This document shows positions 9,148 through 16,430 of a stretch of DNA of 58,517 bases, one piece after another; position 1 is the stretch's first letter; each line of letters opens with the position of its first letter. The translations under genes were made by a program, and so were the position numbers. Source of the DNA: Bacteroidota bacterium (lineage in GTDB: Bacteria > Bacteroidota > Ignavibacteria > Kapaibacteriales > UBA2268); the NCBI GenBank assembly GCA_004322215.1, contig SCSM01000017.1, positions 1-58,517 on the forward strand, read 5' to 3'. The notes under the pieces were generated by a model. That model worked only from the letters and a program-made list of their open reading frames with translations, searched no databases and had not been told where the DNA came from.

Positions 9148-9180
9148 ATCACTCCCATCTCTTCGGAGATGGGCAGTGAT
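9148..9180 (+). terminator. Strong hairpin with UUCG loop after cytochrome operon
   Basis: Arms ATCACT+CCCATCTC and GAGATGGG+C+AGTGAT pair over 14 bp with one bulged C, closed by the extra-stable C(UUCG)G tetraloop. It sits 34 nt after the cytochrome stop. There is no T-tract after it, so it may protect the mRNA 3' end or be a repeat-type palindrome instead of a classical terminator. Confidence 0.5.
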
Positions 9181-9406
9181 GGAATTGTAAACATTCTTTC
9201 ATCCTTATCTTTAACTGTGCCATGGCTCTTTATTTTAATAATTGAAACAAAATCGCCTTTTTCGGATTTATTTAATAAAGAGCTTGGAGAACCAAAATAT
9301 TTCACTTACAGGAATTAATCCTGGCAGTAAAAACTGAAACTTTTTTTTAAAGGAAACGTTCTTAACATTATAAATATATTTAATTGTATGAAAGGAGGAT
9401 GCAAAT

Positions 9407-9943
9407 ATGCCTCGAATGAATTTTCCGTCTGTTTTCTGGACAATGGCTTTTGTCTTAATGATTATTACTTATATTATTTCCGGCTGTGAAAAAACAAGCA
9501 TTCAGAATAACGGCAAGCCAACCGGAAATTTAATTAAATATTCAGATTGTAAAAACACTGTTACAGGTATTCTATCTGATACGACTCCTAACAATCTCGA
9601 TTGCATCGAATACAGCTACAACAACTTGAATGGTATTTTGAAATTAAACCATATTAATGCCGGATTCAATTGCTGCCCCGGAAAAATCACTGCCGATATT
9701 TCAATCAACAATGATGCAATCATAATAAACGAAAAGGAGCAGGAAGCCGGATGCCATTGCGATTGCCTTTTCGATATTGAATATCAGTTTAATAATCTTC
9801 AATCCCTGACCTTCAAGCTCATTGTAGTTGAACCGTATCGTCCGGTGGATGAAGATGTGCTGGAGTTTGTTCTTGACCTTAATATTCAGCCATCGGGTAA
9901 ATTTTGTGTGGAACGCAAGAACTACCCCTGGAACATTAATTAA
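9407..9943 (+). CDS. Cysteine-rich lipoprotein, unknown function
   Basis: 178 aa; very good Shine-Dalgarno AAAGGAGG at 9391-9398. A signal peptide ends in a lipobox ISGC with Cys27 the lipidated residue. The mature protein has eight further cysteines: DCKN, LDCIEY, a CC pair in FNCCPGK, a CHCDC cluster in AGCHCDCLF, and FCVE near the end. The CC and CHCDC clusters could form disulfides or bind metal. It reads as a compact beta-rich envelope protein. It lies about 290 nt downstream of the cytochrome pair on the same strand, with a hairpin between, so cotranscription is uncertain. I do not recognise the family. Confidence 0.75.
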   Translation: MPRMNFPSVFWTMAFVLMIITYIISGCEKTSIQNNGKPTGNLIKYSDCKNTVTGILSDTTPNNLDCIEYSYNNLNGILKLNHINAGFNCCPGKITADISINNDAIIINEKEQEAGCHCDCLFDIEYQFNNLQSLTFKLIVVEPYRPVDEDVLEFVLDLNIQPSGKFCVERKNYPWNIN

Positions 9944-9979
9944 TTACGAATGACATATTTCGAACTCAATAAAATTTCT

Positions 9980-10000
9980 TTCTGAACTTGGTTCTGAATC
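9980..10000. repeat. Dispersed REP-like repeat (CTGAACTTGGTTCTGAATC type)
   Basis: Near-palindromic TTCTGAAC-TTG-GTTCTGAATC between two convergent genes. The core CTGAACTTGGTTC recurs at 37152-37182, so this is a degenerate member of the same small dispersed family. It may also serve as a transcription stop between the converging genes. Confidence 0.5.
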
Positions 10001-10085
10001 TATAAACCATCATTCGTAATTAAATATATCAAACCGTCATTCATAATTCAAAACATAAAATTCAAAATTTTTTTTTATAAATAGG

Positions 10086-10613
10086 TTACTTAACCACTAC
10101 CATTTTCCTGCCGTCTGTTTCATTACCGCTTTGGATAATATATTCATAAACTCCGGATGGATATCTCTCTGTATTTATACTTATTGTATTCATACCCGGC
10201 TTTGGGATTAACGAAAACCTCTCAATTTCCTGACCCAGTGAATTTTGTACTATGATGTCGCACGATTCCGGATTATCACGTCGGTCTATAAACTCGATAG
10301 CGGTATAATTAATACTTGGATTAGGATAGTTCTGCATCAATGTAATCCCCCCGTTGAACTGCGCCAAATCATCAACTGATGAAACTCCTTCATCGGAACT
10401 GAACAAAATCCCTAATTCGGCATTTGTAGCTCCGCTTGCTTCTGCTCTACCTGCAATAGGAATACCTAATGCAAACTGTGCATTAATATTCCCCGAACTT
10501 GTACTGATAAGACCGGGCGAAAAACTTACAGCTTCTAACTTCACTTCCTGTGCATTTATTAGTCCCGAAAAAGCAATAAACAAAATAACTGCAAAATATT
10601 TTTTCTTTAACAT
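10086..10613 (-). CDS. Small T9SS-sorted protein
   Basis: 175 aa. A signal peptide ends near INAQ. Residues 25-75 (VSFSPGLISTSSGNINAQFALGIPI) form a beta-rich segment of the sort often found as a short cargo domain before a sorting tail; no enzymatic motif is visible. The last 85 or so residues are a T9SS type-A sorting domain: GGITLMQNYPNPS at about 88-100, SLGQEIERF, PSGVYEYIIQ and final KMVVVK. It is the third gene of a same-strand cluster after an exported Hcp-like protein and a collar-domain protein, with an 18-nt gap to the latter, so the three are probably cotranscribed. It may be the surface-attached member of that set. Confidence 0.8.
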   Translation of the reverse strand: MLKKKYFAVILFIAFSGLINAQEVKLEAVSFSPGLISTSSGNINAQFALGIPIAGRAEASGATNAELGILFSSDEGVSSVDDLAQFNGGITLMQNYPNPSINYTAIEFIDRRDNPESCDIIVQNSLGQEIERFSLIPKPGMNTISINTERYPSGVYEYIIQSGNETDGRKMVVVK

Positions 10614-10631
10614 ATCATAATCCTCGTATTA

Positions 10632-11609
10632 TTACCGGACCTTAATAATATAAAACACTGACCCATTCGGAGGCATCGGAACAGCACTCGTTTCTTCGAC
10701 GCTTTCACTGCTGGTGCTATACCTGTAGCCCTGGTTATCATACATAGGTTCCACACCTGATTTATCCGATGATATGTAAAGCGGATTTGAATTTGCTCCG
10801 CTCATATCCTGCAAAGAGCCGACATTATCTCCGGCATTTCCACCGGGTTTAATCGGCTGTCTGAATCCCGCATCTGCATCTCTTCCTGCACCGCCGTCAA
10901 CTCCCCTGAGGAACAATCCGCGTAAGTCCGGCAGGTTGAAATTCTTTGTACCTGTCGTATCATTTGACCCGTCGCCCCAGTTCGTTGAAATAACCTGGTA
11001 TAAATGGGGGTAATCCTTTGATGACAGTGCCGTACCATCACAAAGCATCCATCCGTCCGGTATCTTTGCTGCGATTCCTCCAAAAGGTAGAATGACACCC
11101 ACAGGCAGCACACCGCTCATTGCATAAGCGGCTGTGTCTGCTCTCTGTGAATATCCTGACGAATCAGAGCTTAACGCATGGAGTGACATTTTCGAGTTTT
11201 CCGAATAGGACGCAGTATCCGATTTTCCTGCCCTGAAGCTGAAAGGTACACTGCCTATTCTCATCCTCGGCGATAATTCTACTCCTCCTCCGATTTGCAC
11301 GCTTGCCCACAATTCTGTCAGTGTTTCGGGAATTATTATCGGCACCTGCTCCCCAAGCATGGTCGAAAATATTCCGTTTTTTATATTCAATAACTCATCT
11401 TCCTGCCAGTATAATCTTCCTCCCTCGGGAGAATCATATAACCGTACAATCGCCTGGTATTGACCGTCAGTCAGGGGTTTATCCTGGGCATCGAGTAATC
11501 TTCCCTGCATGGAAATAACCTGTGGCACTGATGCATTCACTTTGTTCAACATGATTATACACAACAAAAAGACCATTGCCATATAACTGTAGAATCTTTT
11601 AATTTTCAT
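10632..11609 (-). CDS. Exported phage tail-collar domain protein
   Basis: 325 aa. The signal peptide ends near VNAS. Residues 28-120 (MQGRLLDAQDKPLTDGQYQA, then VRLYDSPEGGRLYWQE) form a beta-rich N-domain that recurs in secreted Bacteroidota proteins. From about residue 170 there is a phage tail collar domain as in tail fibres and microcystin-dependent proteins: LPVGVILPFGG, IPDGWMLCDGTALS, DYPHLYQVI, FNLPDLRGLFLRGVDGG, ending PNGSVFYIIKVR. Collar domains commonly trimerise at the tips of fibres and bind surface glycans. The gene lies 32 nt after an Hcp-like gene and 18 nt before a T9SS cargo gene. An extracellular fibre or adhesin role is inferred. It has no T9SS tail of its own. Confidence 0.85.
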   Translation of the reverse strand: MKIKRFYSYMAMVFLLCIIMLNKVNASVPQVISMQGRLLDAQDKPLTDGQYQAIVRLYDSPEGGRLYWQEDELLNIKNGIFSTMLGEQVPIIIPETLTELWASVQIGGGVELSPRMRIGSVPFSFRAGKSDTASYSENSKMSLHALSSDSSGYSQRADTAAYAMSGVLPVGVILPFGGIAAKIPDGWMLCDGTALSSKDYPHLYQVISTNWGDGSNDTTGTKNFNLPDLRGLFLRGVDGGAGRDADAGFRQPIKPGGNAGDNVGSLQDMSGANSNPLYISSDKSGVEPMYDNQGYRYSTSSESVEETSAVPMPPNGSVFYIIKVR

Positions 11610-11641
11610 AACTTCTCCTATATATAATATTAGTTACACGG

Positions 11642-12178
11642 CTATCTTGACCAATCATCAACAGCCATGGTTTTTCCATCCAAATTTTCAATCTGTATCT
11701 TCTGAAATGTAAATGAAACTTCTTCTAATTCTTTCGAATCAACTCCCTGCGCACTATTGAAATAATCCTTAAACATTCTTACACCACTTATATTGGCATT
11801 CGTCAATGTTATGGTCTGGTAAACCTGTTCGAAGCCGTCAGAATTCACGTGTACAAACTGCAGAACTACCGAAGGAAGCACTTCATTTGTAACACATGCC
11901 TGGAATATCTGCGGTGAAGCGGCTCCCCACTCTTTTACAATTTTAATTGGTTGATGCTGCCTTTTGCCGGATGCTTGTCCCGTAGCGGCATCGCGTGGTG
12001 ATTTTATCTCATAACTGAATGCTATCCCCTGGATATTATCGGGAAACTGCTGGTTCCTTGTTTCTCCCTTAAAGGTTCCCTGTTTGGCACCCTTTATTTG
12101 CAGGTAAAAATCTACTGCTGAATAAGACATTGTATATGCTGATATTAGCAGAACGACTAATAACACAATTTTTTTCAT
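11642..12178 (-). CDS. Hcp-family (type VI tube-like) protein with Sec signal peptide
   Basis: 178 aa. After a clear Sec signal peptide (residues 1-20, cleaved near SYS/AV) the protein reads VDFYLQIKGAKQGTFKGET, IQGIAFSYEIKSPRD, KRQHQPIKIVKEWGAASPQIFQAC, VLQFVHVN, YQTITLTNANISGVRMF and LEEVSFTFQKIQI. This order of beta strands matches the Hcp1 family of type VI secretion tube proteins. Hcp itself is not normally made with a signal peptide, and no other T6SS gene (VipA/B, ClpV, VgrG, TssJKLM) is present here. This copy is therefore probably a stand-alone exported ring or tube protein. GGGGG precedes the ATG. It heads a three-gene operon with a collar-domain protein and a T9SS protein. Confidence 0.8.
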   Translation of the reverse strand: MKKIVLLVVLLISAYTMSYSAVDFYLQIKGAKQGTFKGETRNQQFPDNIQGIAFSYEIKSPRDAATGQASGKRQHQPIKIVKEWGAASPQIFQACVTNEVLPSVVLQFVHVNSDGFEQVYQTITLTNANISGVRMFKDYFNSAQGVDSKELEEVSFTFQKIQIENLDGKTMAVDDWSR

Positions 12179-12360
12179 ATTTCCCCCTTAAGTATTCCTA
12201 TATTTAATAAAATTTAAAATTTAAACGTTTACTAAATTTTATTATTTTAGCTATGTCTAAATCATTACTTAGTGTAACATATCAATTACTTCAACCACTC
12301 TTATCCCGTAGGGATTATATATTCCTATCGCCATGAGCGTATGTCGAAGGGCCACTTCAT

Positions 12361-12390
12361 TGTCATTCCTGCGAAAGCAGGAATCCATAG
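12361..12390. repeat. REP-like repeat, GCGAAAGC inner stem
   Basis: Begins TGTC, contains the perfect 8-4-8 hairpin ATTCCTGCGAAAGCAGGAAT and ends CCATAG. A second copy at 47841-47870 is identical except for one base. A related repeat at 37152-37182 has the same outer bases but another stem. Confidence 0.75.
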
Positions 12391-12463
12391 CCAAAACCCA
12401 CATCAATTATTATAAATCACACAAATCACTGTTCAGATTACTTGCGTCTCTGCATGAGAGTAA

Positions 12464-12483
12464 CCCCATGCTTCAGCATGGGG
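12464..12483. repeat. Perfect hairpin CCCCATGC-TTCA-GCATGGGG
   Basis: 8-bp perfect stem with TTCA loop. It resembles the hairpin at 9148-9180 (CCCATCTC-TTCG-GAGATGGG). No T-run follows, so it is a structured repeat more than a terminator. Confidence 0.55.
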
Positions 12484-12517
12484 GAAGAGAAAGATACTCG
12501 TCCATCACCACAGCCCC

Positions 12518-12535
12518 ACCACACTAAAGTGTGGT
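12518..12535. repeat. Perfect hairpin ACCACACT-AA-AGTGTGGT
   Basis: 8-bp perfect stem with a 2-nt loop, 34 nt after the previous hairpin. Paired hairpins of this style occur at the ends of REP/RAYT or IS200-type non-autonomous elements, but no transposase is nearby. Confidence 0.5.
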
Positions 12536-12748
12536 GTTATCAAAATCACTCCAATCACAAAAATCACACAAATCACTTTTCCAACAATTTGCGTCTCCGC
12601 TCCTCTGCGTGAAACAAAAAATCCTGAAATCCTTTAATCCCTTAATCTTGTTCAGACAATTATTTTTAAAATCCTTTTAAAACCGTTTTCTTTTTATATC
12701 ATTCCATTAAATTAACTTTGCCCCGCTTGTTCTTTGATATTCTGGGTT

Positions 12749-12809
12749 GAATAGCCACTATTTTTAAATAGTGGAGATTGGATTAAAAGAACCTCTCGAC
12801 TTTAGTCAC
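12749..12809 (+). repeat. Structured dispersed element, copy A
   Basis: Begins GAATAGCCAC, forms the hairpin CCACTATTT/AAATAGTGG and ends GACTTTAGTCAC about 60 nt later. The reverse complement of 47165-47227 has the same start, nearly the same hairpin, a shared AAGAAC-TCTC middle and the same end. The two are clearly copies of one element. Confidence 0.7.
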
Positions 12810-12836
12810 TTATTGTCACAAAATGCCACCCCAAAT

Positions 12837-12988
12837 AGGACATCAATAGGACAAGATGAGACAAAAACGGACAAAACAGGACAAATATTCCAATTTAGTA
12901 ATTATTTAACTCCTTATAAATCATTTTAATTCCTAAAGAGCAATCCAAAAATAAAAAAAAGTGTGACAAATAGTGACAAAATGTGACA
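12837..12988 (+). repeat. Helically phased GACA repeats
   Basis: Five GGACA or GAGACA words end at 12842, 12853, 12863, 12873 and 12883, so they are 10-11 bp apart. After a gap, three GTGACA words start at 12963, 12973 and 12983, exactly 10 bp apart. The regular one-turn spacing puts all sites on one DNA face. Function unknown. Confidence 0.55.
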
Positions 12989-13089
12989 TTTTCTGATAAC
13001 TCACGTAATCACACTGGCTTATTATTGAAGAAAAAACATATTTTAAATGTAACCGAAATTATTCATTATTCACATACATCTCCCAATTC

Positions 13090-14409
13090 CTAATTCTTTA
13101 CTACCATTCTCATCTCAGTAGTACCCTGCACATTCACAAAATACACACCTGAAATCAATGTTTCAGTCGGAATGTGAAAGTTGGATGTTTTTCCTGTTTC
13201 GAGAAATTCTGTTTGTTGTTTTAAAATAACTCTGCCAGGCAAATCATAAATAATAATAGTTTCCGCTTTTCCATCACCTTGAATTGTTATTGAAATATAA
13301 TCCGAAAATGGATTTGGGTTAACAGAATTGGTTTCTTCGCTGTACTCATCAATTATCCCTGTTTCAGTATTAAAAATCCTTTCATAATTTTCTGCATATT
13401 CATAAGTTGAATGACATGTATTCACAACATCCCAATTGATTGACCAGGTCATCATTCCCCGGAGTTTAGGATACCCTGCTGAATTGATGAGTGTATAATA
13501 TCCCGGCTTGGGCCCTTTACCCATCAGGTAATCCAAAGCAAGCTTAACAGTTGCAGTGTCTGTATATCCCCCGCTCGCAGCACTTGCGCAAGCCGGCAAT
13601 CCGACAGCTATCTTGTCTTCAGCCAAACCTCTGAAATATCCCCCCGGTGTGTCGAAACCCCGGATTATCTGCTCAGTCATTGCCCCGATAAAATCTGCTG
13701 TCCCCTGGTTATATATGTTCCCGTCTATTCCCCTCATGGAACCGCTATTATAAAGCTGGACATGTAGTACTTCTATCGAATCCCGAAGTGCATCAATCAC
13801 CGGTAGATAAGCCCCCCACACTCCTGCAAAGGATTCCATTCCTCCTTGCACATTCGCTGTCTGGGGAGCCATTGTCAATAATAATCTTTTCCCGTTTTTG
13901 AAATAATAATCGGACATGATTTTTTTGATGGCTTCTATCATATATTGAACCGGTTTATCTGTCGGTTCAGAAATAGTTCCACCGTTTATAAAAAGCGAAT
14001 TGCCTTCCAGGTCAATGTCTATGCCATCGAAATTATACGTGTTTATTATTTGATTCATCGTGCTGACAAAGGTGTTCATTTCCATTTCATCGTTCAGAAT
14101 AATCGGAGAATTTCCACCCCCGATACTGATTATCACTTTCTTTCCCTGACCCTGAATAAAATTTATTTGATTAATTAAAACCGATGAATCGACCTCTACA
14201 GGATTGAATTCCATTTCAAAATCCTCAGGTGGCTTGGGAACAGCGAAAGCAACATTTATGACATTGTACCTTGAATCAATCAATGTTATTGGAATATATG
14301 GAGCGTTTACATCATCCCAGTTATGCCAATAGCCAATTAAAGCTGGATTTGGCAACTGGCACAATGCAAATGAAAAATTGAATAAAATAAGTATTATTAT
14401 CTTTTTCAT
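13090..14409 (-). CDS. Secreted GH18 chitinase-like glycosidase with T9SS tail
   Basis: 439 aa. The signal peptide ends near FALC/QLP. The GH18 barrel follows: ALIGYWHNWDD at 23-33, VIISIGGGNS at 92-101 (substrate strand SxGG), catalytic DGIDIDLE at 128-135 with Glu135 the acid/base, LTMAPQT and MTWSINWD further on. This is the pattern of bacterial chitinases of the ChiD/ChiC type that cut beta-1,4-GlcNAc polymers by substrate-assisted catalysis. From about 360 there is a T9SS sorting domain (SVNPNPFSDYISI, LISGVYFVNVQG, final MRMVVKN), so the enzyme should be surface-attached or released. It is isolated between intergenic stretches. Chitin is the best substrate guess; endo-GlcNAc-ase activity is possible. 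Confidence 0.92.
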   Translation of the reverse strand: MKKIIILILFNFSFALCQLPNPALIGYWHNWDDVNAPYIPITLIDSRYNVINVAFAVPKPPEDFEMEFNPVEVDSSVLINQINFIQGQGKKVIISIGGGNSPIILNDEMEMNTFVSTMNQIINTYNFDGIDIDLEGNSLFINGGTISEPTDKPVQYMIEAIKKIMSDYYFKNGKRLLLTMAPQTANVQGGMESFAGVWGAYLPVIDALRDSIEVLHVQLYNSGSMRGIDGNIYNQGTADFIGAMTEQIIRGFDTPGGYFRGLAEDKIAVGLPACASAASGGYTDTATVKLALDYLMGKGPKPGYYTLINSAGYPKLRGMMTWSINWDVVNTCHSTYEYAENYERIFNTETGIIDEYSEETNSVNPNPFSDYISITIQGDGKAETIIIYDLPGRVILKQQTEFLETGKTSNFHIPTETLISGVYFVNVQGTTEMRMVVKN

Positions 14410-14600
14410 GCTTCACTCCCTTAAAATTATTAATGCATTGAAAAAGACCAAATTAGAATAATGATATTGTAAATTATTATCAATTTAAAAAAAATAGTTA
14501 AAACTAATTATAAATTTTGCCTAATGGAAATATTATCGGCTTCTATTCGTTTATTATTCCGGTAACTATTTTCAATTCAAATATTAAGTGGGATTGTACA

Positions 14601-15239
14601 ATGAATAATTCATATAAAATAATTATTAAATACATGTTTTTCGCAATTATAATCATAAATATTTTTACACTGAACATATCATTCGCGAAATTATTCGATG
14701 TTAATGTTTCTAATACAAAATTTACACCGAAGAACATTACAATCGGTGCAGGGGATACAGTCAGATGGACAAATACTCAAGGCATGCATAATGTAAATGG
14801 TTCAAGGTCATCCTTCCCCAATAATCCCGAATCATTCGGAAACGAGGTCGGAGAGGGCTGGATTTATATTTTCAAATTCACTATGCCGGGCAAATATGAT
14901 TACGAATGTACACCTCATAGAAATTTCGGTATGGTCGGCTCTGTTACGGTAGATATTACTAATGATGTAAAAGAATCGCAATATGCAAATAACGGTTTAC
15001 TTAATACATATCCCAATCCTGCTTCCGAATATGTAACCATCGGAATAAGTTCAAACTTTGATAATAAATCTAAAGTAATTATCATTACAGATATGAATGG
15101 CAGAGAAACGGATAGATATTCCATAATGAATTTATCATCATTGGTTGTTGATACCCGAAATTATGCAAAAGGGACATACTATATCAGCGAAATTATTAAT
15201 GGTGAAAATATTCAACATGGTATGTTTATTGTAAAATAA
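14601..15239 (+). CDS. T9SS-exported cupredoxin (plastocyanin-like)
   Basis: 212 aa from ATG 14601; an upstream TTG at 14517 would put 28 extra residues before the signal peptide. The signal peptide ends near SFAK. Residues 31-118 form a plastocyanin/azurin-like domain with the full type-1 copper set: His63 (GMHNVNG), Cys103 and His106 (YECTPH) and Met111 (FGMVGS). The rest is a T9SS tail (NTYPNPASEYVTI, YAKGTYYISE, final GMFIVK). A small blue-copper electron carrier displayed outside the cell is unusual and may connect to the porin-cytochrome at 7.3 kb, though the two are far apart. The gene is transcribed away from the chitinase, with about 190 nt between the two starts. Confidence 0.88.
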   Translation: MNNSYKIIIKYMFFAIIIINIFTLNISFAKLFDVNVSNTKFTPKNITIGAGDTVRWTNTQGMHNVNGSRSSFPNNPESFGNEVGEGWIYIFKFTMPGKYDYECTPHRNFGMVGSVTVDITNDVKESQYANNGLLNTYPNPASEYVTIGISSNFDNKSKVIIITDMNGRETDRYSIMNLSSLVVDTRNYAKGTYYISEIINGENIQHGMFIVK

Positions 15240-15400
15240 CTTAAAGCTTATATTTCTTATAATTCAAATTTTCTAATACCTGATTCCTTCTAATAGCAAT
15301 TGGGATTTATTATTAAATTTAAAATTGGTGTTAATATGATTCGGAATTCAGAATTAATTTTCAATTCGCCATTTCCCTTATCATATTTCCAATTTCCCAA

Positions 15401-16351
15401 TTACAATGTCGTAACAATTTTAAACCAGTAAGTGTAGTTTTTCTCCAATTCTTTATATTTCACTTTCTTAATTGACACAGTGTATCTTTTTCCGTTAACC
15501 AATCCTTCTGCTTTCCATTGAATAACGTTTGGTATTCCGTACCCTTCGGTATTGTAAGAAATAGAATTAACAATAACAGGATTGTCGCTTTCATCCTTCA
15601 TTTCAATTGTTGCATTTGAAAAGTCAACATTTTTATTATTAAAGAAAGTATCCCTGTCGGCGACTGCAGAAAAAGACAGATACCAGTCCAATTTAAAAGC
15701 ATCAGCGGGATAATTTCCCTCAGGATATGCGACATATTCTATATCAGATTCAAACCTGGGCCAATAAACCAACTGGTCGAAAACCTTCAACACACCTGCA
15801 GTAACATGCCTCCCACTGTTTGAGACTTTATCTACTCTGCCATAAGCAAAATTTCGCATAAAAGGGTTCAAAAGCCATCTGCGATGGCCTAATGATTCCA
15901 CTTTATCGTCTATCAGCCAATCAAGTATCATTTTTTCAGAAAGCCAGTCGTAAACCTGTGTAGCAGAACCAAGCCAAAGATTGCTTTCGACACAACCTTT
16001 ATATCCATTCTGTGTGAAGCACTTCGAAGTATTCGGCGGCTCATGATTCATTTCTTCATTAGCACATGTAATCAATGCTGCTTCCTGCGCATATACTTCA
16101 TCATCAGGATTGATTGACACCTCCTGTAAACGGTGGAGAGAACGGATTTCTTTCAACTTTGACCAGACCTTGATTCCCTCATCGGGTTTAAGTTTTCCTT
16201 CGTAGCAATTATCAACATCGGGTCCGCAATCGTAAAGCTTTGCAATTGTTGCCGGTAATTTTGTATTGCATCCGGGTCCTGCCGTTTCACTACAGCTATA
16301 CACAAATACAGCTATTATAATGATTAATATAGATAATGTTAATTTTCTCAT
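15401..16351 (-). CDS. CAP-domain (SCP/PR1-like) lipoprotein
   Basis: 316 aa from ATG 16351, which has GAGG 5 nt upstream; a GTG two codons earlier is also in frame. A lipobox (FVYSC, Cys20) makes it a lipoprotein. Residues 85-200 carry the CAP pattern: YAQEAALITCANEEMNHEPP with the conserved His, then SNLWLGS, and LGHRRWLLNPFMRNFAYGRV holding the second His of the CAP cavity. Seven cysteines suggest disulfides. C-terminal residues 200-316 look like a beta-sandwich (VIVNSISYNTEGYG, VNGKRYTVSIKK). CAP proteins act outside the cell in lipid binding, wall or protein interactions; no clear enzyme activity can be assigned. Confidence 0.82.
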   Translation of the reverse strand: MRKLTLSILIIIIAVFVYSCSETAGPGCNTKLPATIAKLYDCGPDVDNCYEGKLKPDEGIKVWSKLKEIRSLHRLQEVSINPDDEVYAQEAALITCANEEMNHEPPNTSKCFTQNGYKGCVESNLWLGSATQVYDWLSEKMILDWLIDDKVESLGHRRWLLNPFMRNFAYGRVDKVSNSGRHVTAGVLKVFDQLVYWPRFESDIEYVAYPEGNYPADAFKLDWYLSFSAVADRDTFFNNKNVDFSNATIEMKDESDNPVIVNSISYNTEGYGIPNVIQWKAEGLVNGKRYTVSIKKVKYKELEKNYTYWFKIVTTL

Positions 16352-16430
16352 GTACACCTCAAATCAGTTTTATGAATAAATTCAATATATGAAAAATTAT
16401 TTTTCCGTCTATTAATATTAAGATATTTAC

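Larger units (their letters stand above)
12179..13089. other. Gene-free intergenic island rich in short palindromes and repeats
   Basis: About 910 nt with no convincing gene. It holds, in order: a 30-bp REP-like repeat (12361-12390), two perfect hairpins (12464-12483 and 12518-12535), loosely repeated phrases such as AATCACACAAATCAC, a structured element also found at 47 kb (12749-12809), and helically spaced GACA repeats (12837-12988). The flanking Hcp-like and chitinase genes both read on the minus strand. Confidence 0.7.

Noticed and set aside
9169-9318. 49-codon open frame MGSDGIVNILSS... with one hydrophobic helix, overlapping the UUCG hairpin
   Set aside because: No ribosome-binding site, starts inside the hairpin and has no recognisable family; too short to support.
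11642-12178. Hcp-like gene as evidence of a type VI secretion system
   Set aside because: It has a Sec signal peptide and no other T6SS gene is present in the window.
12333-12527. 64-codon frame across the REP-like repeat and hairpins
   Set aside because: Runs through palindromic repeats, no ribosome site, no protein-like composition.
12837-12988. Possible CRISPR array in the phased repeats
   Set aside because: Repeat words are only 5-6 bp with 4-5-bp gaps; no 24-40-bp repeats, spacers or cas genes.
14517-14600. TTG start for the cupredoxin
   Set aside because: Would place 28 residues before the signal peptide; ATG 14601 gives a normal signal peptide.
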